The notes below the pieces were generated by a model that had not been told where the DNA came from, ran no database searches, and saw nothing but the letters and a program-made list of their open reading frames with translations. A stretch of 20,701 bases of DNA from JANNFX01 sp040080075 (GTDB taxonomy: Bacteria > Pseudomonadota > Alphaproteobacteria > Rhizobiales > Hyphomicrobiaceae), in NCBI GenBank assembly GCA_040080075.1, contig JBEBJD010000242.1:1-20701 (forward strand), in the 5' to 3' direction. Below, piece by piece: positions 8,423-15,319 of this stretch (position 1 is its first letter; every line of letters starts with the position of its first letter). A program made the translations under genes and the position numbers.

Positions 8423-9082
8423 TCAACCGTGGCGCGCATGTTCTTTGGCGATAGCGGCGACGGTGGCGCGCACATCTGCGATCCCAGTGCCCTTCTCGAC
8501 GGATGTTGCCAACACCACTGGAAACGCCGCCGCATGGCGCTTGATTTCCGCCTCGGTCTCGCGGCGCACCGCCGCAATTGCGAGATCGCTGATCTTGTCG
8601 GCCTTGGTTAACACCACCTGATAGGTGACCGCCGCCTCATCGAGCAGCGTCATGATCTCGCGATCGACGGCTTTGATGCCATGACGTGAATCGACCAGCA
8701 GCATGACGCGGGCAAGGTTGGGCCGGCCACGCAAGTAGTCTTTGATGAGCGATGTCCATGCCGCCACCTTGTCCTTGGGCGCTTTGGCAAAGCCATAGCC
8801 CGGCAGATCGACGGCATAAAGCTCTTGGCCTTCGGGCAGGAAGAAATTGAGTTCCTGCGTGCGGCCCGGTGTGTTGGATGCACGCGCCAATCCATGTACG
8901 CCGACAAGTGCATTGATGAGGCTCGATTTGCCAACGTTCGAGCGGCCGGCAAACGCTATTTCCGGCCGGCCGGTGCCCGGTAAGTGCTCGAGCCCGACCA
9001 CACCCTTGAGGAAGAACCAGGTCTGCGCAAACAGCCGCTGGCCGTCTGCGATTTCCTCGGCTGAAAATCCATCATCGGACAT
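8423..9082 (-). CDS. engB: Ribosome biogenesis GTPase EngB (YihA/YsxC)
   Basis: A 219-residue TRAFAC-class GTPase needed for large ribosomal subunit assembly. GTPase motifs are in order: G1 GRSNVGKSS (46-54), G2 NTPGRTQ (70-76), G3 DLPGYG (92-97), and G4 TKAD (159-162). The Arg/Asn in G1 and the PGYGFAK stretch after G3 are typical of EngB. Length is normal. The start at 9082 lies 25 bases downstream of the yidC stop, so it is the last gene of the rpmH-rnpA-yidC-engB block. The ribosome-binding site is weak, which suggests coupling to yidC. argB, often next in this class by my recollection, is absent; a convergent DUF2939 gene sits there instead. Confidence 0.95.
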   Translation of the reverse strand: MSDDGFSAEEIADGQRLFAQTWFFLKGVVGLEHLPGTGRPEIAFAGRSNVGKSSLINALVGVHGLARASNTPGRTQELNFFLPEGQELYAVDLPGYGFAKAPKDKVAAWTSLIKDYLRGRPNLARVMLLVDSRHGIKAVDREIMTLLDEAAVTYQVVLTKADKISDLAIAAVRRETEAEIKRHAAAFPVVLATSVEKGTGIADVRATVAAIAKEHARHG

Positions 9083-9106
9083 GGCAGGCAGTCTTTTTGG
9101 CGGGCA

Positions 9107-10951
9107 TCAGCTCTTGGTTTCCTGCCCACGCCCCAACAGCCGCAAGACGGGACCAAAGATGCGCTTCATGTTGTCCAACAGGTGGATGTCGGCTCCCGCC
9201 TTCTGGCTGATATAATACTGCTGGAAGATCGACAGCAGGTTGTTCCAGGCCCAATAAATCACGAGGCCGGCAGGGAACGAGCCGAGCAGAAACGTGAACA
9301 TCAGCGGCATATAGCTGAACATTTTCTGCTGGATTGGATCTGGCTGCGGCGGGTTCAGCTGCATCTGCACGAACATGGTAATGCCCATGATGATCGGCCA
9401 CACGCCTATGAGCAGAAATTCAGGAACTGCAAACGGCAACAGTCCAAACAAGTTGAACAGCGATGTCGGATCGGGCGCCGACAGATCGTGGATCCATCCG
9501 TAAAATGGTGCGTGACGCATATCGATCGAAATGAACAGCACCTTATAGAGTGCGAAGAACACGGGAATCTGAATGAGAATCGGTAAACACCCAGCCAGTG
9601 GATTGATCTTCTCCTTCTGGTAGAGCTGCATCACCTCTTGCTGCTGTCGGGCCTTGTCGTCTTTGAACCGCTCTCGCAGAACTTCCATTTGCGGCTGCAG
9701 CTTTTTCATCTTCGCCATCGATTCATACGACTTGTTGGCGAGCGGATAGAATGCGGCCTTGACTAGAACGGTCACGGCCAGAATGGCGAGACCGAAGTTA
9801 CCCAGGATCTGATAGAGCCAATCGAGCAAATGGTTGAGGGGGCGCGTAAAGAAGTGGAACCAGCCCCAATCGATCAGCTTGTTGAATAATTTGATGTTGT
9901 GCTTGGTCTCATAGCTCTCAACGACTTTCACCTGCTTGGCGCCAGCGTAAAGCAGCCCGTCCACCTTTTGACTCTGACCACTGGCGACCGTCACCGCAGG
10001 GCGCGTATATTCGGTGGTGTAGAGATCGGGCCGGCCTGCAACGCCTTTGCGGCCTTCGAACACCGCCACATAAGGCGCCGCTTGATCGGGGATGAGAGCC
10101 GATGCCCAGTATTTGTCGGTGATACCGATCCAGCCACCCGACTTGACGTCGAATGCTTTTGGGCCGGCTTCGTCGAGGGCCTGGGCATAGGTCACCTCTG
10201 TGAGCCCTACATCACCAGGCACACCAATCAAGCCCTCGTGCAAGACCGAGTAGCCAGTCGTGTGGGGCTTTCCGAAACGATAGAGCCGGGCATAGGGAAT
10301 CAAGTCCACGCTGGCGGCCGTCTTGTTCTCGACCTCATCAGTGATGCTGAACATGTAGTCGGCGTCGACAGTGATGGTGCGATGAAACACGAGGCCGCCA
10401 CCATTGTCCCAAGACATCTTGAGGGGGCTTGCCGGCGTCAACGGCCCGCTGCCAGTCGACTGCCAAAGCGTTTCTGCACCAGGCACCGCCTGCTTGGAGC
10501 CGTTAGCAGCCTGCCAGCCGTGCTCGGCAAAGTAGGCGTCGGGGGCGGCCATCGGTGACAGCAGGATAACATTCGGGCTCTTGGGATCGACCGTTTCGTG
10601 ATGCTTGGTGAGTGTTAAATCGTCGATAAGGCCGCCCTTTAACGCCACCGAACCTTTGAGCGAAGGCGTCTCTATACTAACGCGCGGTGAACGGGCGAGC
10701 GCCTCTTCGCGCGTGGCCGCTGGAGCGGCGGCCGGAGCTGCTTGCTGCTGGGCTGTAACAGCAGCTGGCACCGATCCTGCCACGCCTGATGAGTTCAGAT
10801 CCTGAGCGCGCTTCTTTTCGAGCTCGGCCTTTTCCTGCTGCGCCCTGATTTGCGGGGCAGCGTAGAAATAGTTCCAGCCAAACAACACCGCCATCGCCAA
10901 GGCGACAGCGAGCATCATATTCTTGGTATCGTCTGGATGCTGGCTCTGCAT
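9107..10951 (-). CDS. yidC: Membrane protein insertase YidC
   Basis: A 614-residue YidC/Oxa1-family insertase of the long Gram-negative form. It places proteins into the inner membrane alone or with SecYEG. TM1 is at about residues 11-30 (MMLAVALAMAVLFGWNYFY). A Gln/Ala-rich linker and a large periplasmic domain follow (about 40-370). The conserved insertase core comes next, with YPLANKSYESMAKMKKLQPQ, LYQKEKINPLAGCLPILIQI and VFFALYKVLF, then further TM segments near GLVIYWAWNNLLSIFQQYYI. The ATG at 10951 is supported by the SD-like TGAGGG a few bases upstream and by the normal N-terminus MQSQHPDDTKN; an upstream in-frame extension of 35 residues has no family likeness. No yidD is present in the 191 bases between rnpA and yidC. 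Confidence 0.96.
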   Translation of the reverse strand: MQSQHPDDTKNMMLAVALAMAVLFGWNYFYAAPQIRAQQEKAELEKKRAQDLNSSGVAGSVPAAVTAQQQAAPAAAPAATREEALARSPRVSIETPSLKGSVALKGGLIDDLTLTKHHETVDPKSPNVILLSPMAAPDAYFAEHGWQAANGSKQAVPGAETLWQSTGSGPLTPASPLKMSWDNGGGLVFHRTITVDADYMFSITDEVENKTAASVDLIPYARLYRFGKPHTTGYSVLHEGLIGVPGDVGLTEVTYAQALDEAGPKAFDVKSGGWIGITDKYWASALIPDQAAPYVAVFEGRKGVAGRPDLYTTEYTRPAVTVASGQSQKVDGLLYAGAKQVKVVESYETKHNIKLFNKLIDWGWFHFFTRPLNHLLDWLYQILGNFGLAILAVTVLVKAAFYPLANKSYESMAKMKKLQPQMEVLRERFKDDKARQQQEVMQLYQKEKINPLAGCLPILIQIPVFFALYKVLFISIDMRHAPFYGWIHDLSAPDPTSLFNLFGLLPFAVPEFLLIGVWPIIMGITMFVQMQLNPPQPDPIQQKMFSYMPLMFTFLLGSFPAGLVIYWAWNNLLSIFQQYYISQKAGADIHLLDNMKRIFGPVLRLLGRGQETKS

Positions 10952-11142
10952 TAGGCCCTCAATTAAGGTCTGATAATCGATCGGACGGCGCCGCAAACAG
11001 ATCCGTCCCGTTTGATCGCGCCCGGCCAACATGAACGGAAGGGGACATGGCGTCACGCAGGACGCTCATATGGCAGGGGCACTCGGACGGCATAAACCCT
11101 GTCACATGGGCCTTCGTTAAAACAAATGGATCAAAGGCACAT

Positions 11143-11523
11143 TCATACGGACGGCTTGTCTCTTACTTTCTCTGGGCGAGGGTGATGCACGCGTTGCAGA
11201 GCCTGTTCAAGGGCTTTCTTCAATTGGGAAAACTCGCGGGCATGCGCCGCCGCCCTTGCAATCAAGACATAGTCGTGGTTTGCGCGGGCCGCGTTTTCAT
11301 CCATTGCCTGCACGGCGGCCTTCAAACGGCGGCGCATGCGGTTGCGCACCACTGCGTTGCCCATGGCCTTGGTAACGGTAAAACCAAAGCGCGGACCAGT
11401 GATGCCGTCCCGCGCCGCCGGATCGCGGGGCTTGGTCTCGAGCGCGAAACAGTCACACGCCCAGCGTGTGCCGCCGCGAAGCCGCAGGAATTCCGCTCGA
11501 TTCTTCAGTGTTTGCAGCTTCAT
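11143..11523 (-). CDS. rnpA: Ribonuclease P protein component
   Basis: A 126-residue basic protein, the protein subunit of RNase P, which with the RNA subunit matures tRNA 5' ends. The N-terminus LKNRAEFLRLRGG matches the family's central-cleft helix. The RNR signature is present as FGFTVTKAMGNAVVRNRMRR within about residues 63-83. Length is normal. The ATG at 11523 is chosen to fit the family N-terminus. An in-frame ATG 16 codons upstream has AGGGA close by and cannot be excluded. Three TGGCCA blocks lie at and just upstream of the chosen start and could hide its ribosome-binding site. The gene follows rpmH on the same transcript, the standard arrangement. Confidence 0.93.
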   Translation of the reverse strand: MKLQTLKNRAEFLRLRGGTRWACDCFALETKPRDPAARDGITGPRFGFTVTKAMGNAVVRNRMRRRLKAAVQAMDENAARANHDYVLIARAAAHAREFSQLKKALEQALQRVHHPRPEKVRDKPSV

Positions 11524-11607
11524 GGCCAAAAAGCCCTGGCCATTTCTGGCCAAGGCTCTCAATTCTAGCATATTCCCTGCTAGGCCCTGGTCGGGCCGGG
11601 CGAAAAA

Positions 11608-11742
11608 CTAGGCCGAAAGGCGCTTGCGGCCCTTGGCGCGGCGGCGCGACAGCACTTTGCGGCCACCTGTGGTTTCCATGCGGGCGCGGAAGCCGTGGCG
11701 GCGCTTGCGCACGAGTTTGCTAGGCTGATAAGTGCGCTTCAC
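11608..11742 (-). CDS. rpmH: Large ribosomal subunit protein bL34
   Basis: A 44-residue, Arg/Lys-rich ribosomal protein bL34, first gene of the rpmH-rnpA-yidC-engB block. The sequence begins KRTYQPSKLVRKRRHGFRAR and continues METTGGRKVLSRRRAKGRKRLSA, which is diagnostic for the family; the full length is as expected. The start codon is GTG at 11742, with GGAG eight bases upstream. A near-consensus promoter lies about 90 bases upstream, consistent with high ribosomal-protein expression. Confidence 0.96.
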   Translation of the reverse strand: MKRTYQPSKLVRKRRHGFRARMETTGGRKVLSRRRAKGRKRLSA

Positions 11743-12081
11743 GAGCGTAACTCCGTCGAAATGGCGTCTTAAAAAGAGGGTTGCACCAGCATTCCGGCTG
11801 TGAACACGCTCCAGGTGTCTGAAGAACCGGGCTTATAGGGTTTCGACCGCTTCAAGTCAATCGCGCACGGCCCTGGTGCCGCCGGACCTTGGGCGCTCGC
11901 CCTTCCGGGGGTCCCCAGGATACGATGCCCCTTCCCATCACCACAATTAATTATACCCTGGGCGCAATATCATGGCTAAGCCCAAGGCGAAACTTCGCCG
12001 CCAGCCTCGCGTAAGGTGATCATGACTGCACGAGTCGCGCTGCCATGGCGCAGGCGCGGAACCAGTTTACGGAGACAACAG
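11743..12081. other. Divergent intergenic region rpmH / DUF547 gene
   Basis: About 340 bases without a convincing gene. It holds the rpmH promoter and leader on the minus strand. Next to it is a GC-rich patch with short dyads: GGGCG/CGCCC at 11891-11902, followed by GGGG-TCCCC. TTATACC near 11951 could be a plus-strand -10 for the DUF547 gene, but I find no matching -35. An in-frame GTG at 12016 extends the DUF547 reading frame upstream, but that part has no signal-like character and I treat it as untranslated. Confidence 0.45.
11832..11860 (-). promoter_or_regulatory. Strong sigma-70 promoter of the rpmH operon
   Basis: Read on the minus strand, TTGACT (11855-11860) and TATAAG (11832-11837) are separated by exactly 17 bases. 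Transcription would start near 11825 and give a leader of about 80 bases before the rpmH GTG at 11742. This is the best promoter match in the window and is placed as expected for a ribosomal-protein operon. Confidence 0.75.
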
Positions 12082-12990
12082 ATGCGGCGAGATGTCCTGC
12101 ACGTTTTGAAGCAGCCGGAATGCCCGCCATGCCCAAAGACGCGCCCGCTGTCCCCGCTTTGGGGTGTGATCGCGCTTGTCCTGAGCGTGTTCTCCATGGC
12201 CCCCGTATCGCGGGCGCAAGGCATCGAAACCTTTGTTCAGGCCCCATATACCGAAGACTCTACCAGGATCGTCGACCACAGTGTCTGGGATGGCTTGCTC
12301 AAGACTTACGTCGTTGCCGGACCAGACGGTCTCAATCGCGTCGCGTATGCAAAATTCAAGTCCAGCGGCAGCGCAGCGCTTGCGGCCTACATCAAGTCGC
12401 TCGAAGACTCCGGCCCGGCAAGCCTTGGCCGCAACGAGACCTTTGCCTACTGGGCAAACCTCTACAATGCCAAGACAGTGGATATCGTTCTCAACGCTTA
12501 TCCGGTTGCCTCTATCAAGGACATCAACCTGGGCGGTGGCCTGCTGGCGGCAGTCACCGGCGGTCCGTGGAAGGCCAAGACGTTGACCGTCAAAGGCGTC
12601 AGTCTGAGCCTCGACGACATCGAACATGGCATCCTGCGCCCGGTCTTCAAAGATCCGCGCGTGCACTATGCGGTCAACTGCGCGTCAGTGGGCTGCCCCA
12701 ATCTTTCCAGCGAAGCCTTCACCGGCGCCAAGCTCGACGCCCAGCTCAACGCGGCAGCATCCGCATACATCAATCATCCGCGAGGGATTCGTGTTGAGGG
12801 CGGAGAGGTCACGGCCTCATCCATCTTCGATTGGTTCCAAAAGGATTTCGGCGGCAGCGAAGCCGGAGTTCTGGAGCATATCCAAACCTATGCCGGTCAA
12901 GCATTGAAACAGAAGCTCAAAGGTATCACCAGCATCTCCGATTTTGGCTATGACTGGTCTCTCAACGACGCAGTGGCCCCTAAGCCTTAA
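12082..12990 (+). CDS. Exported DUF547 domain protein
   Basis: A 302-residue protein with an N-terminal export signal (hydrophobic 28-42, WGVIALVLSVFSMAPV, likely cleavage after SRA) and a DUF547 domain. Family landmarks are visible: YWANLYNAKTVDIVL (123-137), LDDIEHGILR (177-186), DPRVHYAVNCASVGCP (191-206, with C200 and C205) and FGYDWSLN near the C-terminus. The conserved Cys/His pattern suggests catalytic or metal-binding residues, but the family's biochemical role is not established as far as I know. The ATG at 12082 is chosen because GGAGA lies seven bases upstream; a GTG 22 codons earlier is in frame. It is followed 18 bases later by the TVP38 gene, so the two should be co-transcribed. 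Confidence 0.87.
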   Translation: MRRDVLHVLKQPECPPCPKTRPLSPLWGVIALVLSVFSMAPVSRAQGIETFVQAPYTEDSTRIVDHSVWDGLLKTYVVAGPDGLNRVAYAKFKSSGSAALAAYIKSLEDSGPASLGRNETFAYWANLYNAKTVDIVLNAYPVASIKDINLGGGLLAAVTGGPWKAKTLTVKGVSLSLDDIEHGILRPVFKDPRVHYAVNCASVGCPNLSSEAFTGAKLDAQLNAAASAYINHPRGIRVEGGEVTASSIFDWFQKDFGGSEAGVLEHIQTYAGQALKQKLKGITSISDFGYDWSLNDAVAPKP

Positions 12991-13008
12991 TGCAAACACG
13001 GTGTCATC

Positions 13009-13776
13009 ATGACTATCAGTTCATTGAAACGCTGGTTGCCTTTGATTGCTCTGGCCGGGGCGATGGTTCTGGCGCGCGCTCTCGGCCTCCACGAATACTT
13101 GAGTTTCAAGACCATCGGCCTCAACTACGACAGTTTGCAGGGTTTCATCGCCAGCAATCTAGCAGCCGCCATTGGCCTCTATATGCTGATTTACGTGGCT
13201 GTCGTGGCGCTCTCGCTGCCAGGCGGACTTTTTATGACACTTGCGGGAGGACTGCTGTTTGGCTGGAAAATTGGCGCACCTGCGACCGTCATCGCTGCCA
13301 CTATCGGCGCCACGCTCATTTTCCTGATAGCCAAGACCTCCTTCGGCGAGACCATGGCCGCCAAGGCCGGTCCGTGGCTTGCCAAACTCAAAGACGGCTT
13401 TAACGAAAACGCACTGAGCTATTTGTTGTTCTTGCGCCTGGTGCCCGCATTCCCATTCGTCGTGGTCAATCTGGCTCCGGCCTTGCTCGGCGTGCCACTG
13501 CGGACTTATGTGCTTGGCACCTTCCTGGGAATCATTCCAGGCACCACGGCGTTTTCGGTTGCTGGTGCGGGCCTTGGCAGCGTAGTCGCCAGTCAGAATG
13601 CGATCTATAAGGAGTGCCTTATCAAGAACCCCGGCCCCGCTCCCGAAACAGCCTGCCCCTACACGATTGACACGAGCGCATTGATCACCAAGGAGCTACT
13701 TGCAGCCTTCGCGCTTCTAGGCCTCATCGCCCTTATCCCGATCGCCTTAAAACGCTGGTCACCTGCCAAGGCGTAA
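13009..13776 (+). CDS. TVP38/TMEM64 family membrane protein
   Basis: A 255-residue polytopic membrane protein of the TVP38/TMEM64 (DedA-like, SNARE-associated Golgi protein) superfamily. Landmarks are SLPGGLFMTLAGGLLFGW (a re-entrant-loop-like Gly-rich segment at about 72-89), FLRLVPAFPFVVVNLAPALLG, split as FLRLVPAFPF and VVNLAPALLG (about 141-161), and LGTFLGIIPGTTAFSVAGAG (about 169-188). Related DedA proteins affect lipid and proton balance in the membrane; the substrate here is unknown. A hydrophilic loop with two cysteines (KEC and TACPY) lies near 205-222 and precedes the last TM helix. It sits between the DUF547 and flavoprotein genes on one strand. Confidence 0.9.
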   Translation: MTISSLKRWLPLIALAGAMVLARALGLHEYLSFKTIGLNYDSLQGFIASNLAAAIGLYMLIYVAVVALSLPGGLFMTLAGGLLFGWKIGAPATVIAATIGATLIFLIAKTSFGETMAAKAGPWLAKLKDGFNENALSYLLFLRLVPAFPFVVVNLAPALLGVPLRTYVLGTFLGIIPGTTAFSVAGAGLGSVVASQNAIYKECLIKNPGPAPETACPYTIDTSALITKELLAAFALLGLIALIPIALKRWSPAKA

Positions 13777-13834
13777 GTCGCGGCATAAGGCCAAGTATTT
13801 TTCACCACTCTTCTCTTTACCTATGCGAGGACAC

Positions 13835-15283
13835 ATGACCGCCCCGTCAGAAACGCAAAGCAGCGAAATCATCAATGCGGACATTTGCGTCATTGGAGCG
13901 GGGTCGGGCGGGCTATCGGTTGCAGCCGCGGCCGCTGCGTTCGGCCAAAAAGTTGTTCTGATCGAAAAACATAAAATGGGCGGCGATTGCCTCAACTACG
14001 GCTGCGTGCCGTCCAAGGCTCTGATCGCGGCGGGCAAGCGCGCCCAAGCCATGCGCGGCGCTGACCAGTTCGGCATTATGGGCGTTGAACCGGCCATCAA
14101 TCACGCCGCCGTCCATGACCATGTGCATTCCGTGATCGCCGCGATTGCCCCCAACGATAGCGTGGAGCGCTTCACCGGCCTTGGGGTGCGCGTCATTCAA
14201 GCATCTGGCAAGTTCAAGGACAAACGCACAGTCGTTGCAGGTGAGAATACCATCAACGCGCGCCGCTTTGTAATCGCCACCGGTTCGTCACCCGTTGTGC
14301 CCCCCATTCCCGGACTCGATAGCGTCGCCTATTTTACCAACGAGACGATTTTCAACAACGGCCAGAAGCTCGATCACTTGATCGTCATCGGCGGCGGACC
14401 GATTGGGTTGGAGATGGCCCAGGCTCATCGCCGCCTTGGCAGCCGCGTCACCGTTCTCGAAGGCTTCAGCGCGCTTGGTAAGGACGACCCCGAACTGAGT
14501 TCAATCGTCTTGAAGCATTTGCGGGCCGAGGGCATCGACATTCGCGAAGGCGCGATGGTTGAACGGGCCGCCGGCGGCATGGGAAAGATATCCGTCACCA
14601 TCAAGACGGCTGCCGGTTCTGAGACGGTCGAGGGCACGCATCTCTTGGTCGCGGCCGGGCGCAAGCCCAATATCTCAGATCTCAATCTTGAGGCCGCACG
14701 CATCAAATTCGACAAACGCGGCATCAGCGTCGACAAGGGTTTGCGTACATCGAATAGCCGCGTCTTCGCCATCGGCGACGTGACAGGCGGATTGCAGTTC
14801 ACCCACGTCGCTAACTATCACGCCGGCATCGTCATCCGCCGCGCATTGTTCCGGCTGCCCGCCAACACCAACAATGCACTGGTGCCGTGGGTCACGTTTA
14901 CCGAACCCGAGCTTGCCCACGTTGGCCTCACTGAAGCGCAGGCGCGCGAGGCCAAACTTAAGATCAATGTGTTGCGCTGGCCATATCACGAAAACGACCG
15001 CGCCCAGGCCGAGCGCGTCATCGAGGGGCACGTAAAAGTAGTGACCGCCAAGAGTGGCAAGATCCTCGGCGCCACGATCGCGGGCGAACACGCGGGCGAG
15101 CTTATCCAGATCTGGGCGCTAGCCGTTTCCCAAGGCCTCAAGGCCAAGGCCATGGCCGAGTGGATCTCTCCCTATCCGACGCTCGGCGAAATCAACAAAC
15201 GAGCCGCCACCCGCTTCTTCGCCACGGCACCTTCAAACCCCTTCGTTCGCCGCTTGATCGGGTTCCTGGCGAAGTTCGGGTGA
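13835..15283 (+). CDS. Mercuric-reductase-like pyridine nucleotide-disulfide oxidoreductase
   Basis: A 482-residue FAD-dependent oxidoreductase of the dihydrolipoamide dehydrogenase/mercuric reductase group. The FAD-binding motif is GAGSGG (21-26), the redox disulfide is C52-C57 in GGDCLNYGCVPSKA, the NAD(P) motif is GGGPIGLEMA and the second FAD motif is FAIGDVTGG. It has no N-terminal heavy-metal domain and no C-terminal vicinal cysteines, so it is probably not a true Hg(II) reductase. The usual C-terminal His of the HxHPT motif is replaced by Tyr447 (SPYPTLGE), with E452 kept, so it is probably not a standard lipoamide dehydrogenase. The ATG at 13835 has GCGAGGA just upstream. Linkage to a TVP38 gene suggests a membrane-associated redox role; the substrate is unknown. 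Confidence 0.9.
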   Translation: MTAPSETQSSEIINADICVIGAGSGGLSVAAAAAAFGQKVVLIEKHKMGGDCLNYGCVPSKALIAAGKRAQAMRGADQFGIMGVEPAINHAAVHDHVHSVIAAIAPNDSVERFTGLGVRVIQASGKFKDKRTVVAGENTINARRFVIATGSSPVVPPIPGLDSVAYFTNETIFNNGQKLDHLIVIGGGPIGLEMAQAHRRLGSRVTVLEGFSALGKDDPELSSIVLKHLRAEGIDIREGAMVERAAGGMGKISVTIKTAAGSETVEGTHLLVAAGRKPNISDLNLEAARIKFDKRGISVDKGLRTSNSRVFAIGDVTGGLQFTHVANYHAGIVIRRALFRLPANTNNALVPWVTFTEPELAHVGLTEAQAREAKLKINVLRWPYHENDRAQAERVIEGHVKVVTAKSGKILGATIAGEHAGELIQIWALAVSQGLKAKAMAEWISPYPTLGEINKRAATRFFATAPSNPFVRRLIGFLAKFG

Positions 15284-15319
15284 GGGGCGGCGCGATCAGC
15301 GCCAGCCCCAGCAACCCAT

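Noticed and set aside
9899..10558. Plus-strand ORF of 219 codons inside yidC
   Set aside because: It lies fully antisense to the conserved YidC periplasmic domain; this is the usual shadow frame of high-GC coding DNA.
13835..15283. Calling the flavoprotein MerA or LpdA outright
   Set aside because: It lacks the heavy-metal domain and C-terminal Cys pair of MerA, and has Tyr instead of the catalytic His of LpdA; only the superfamily name is supported.
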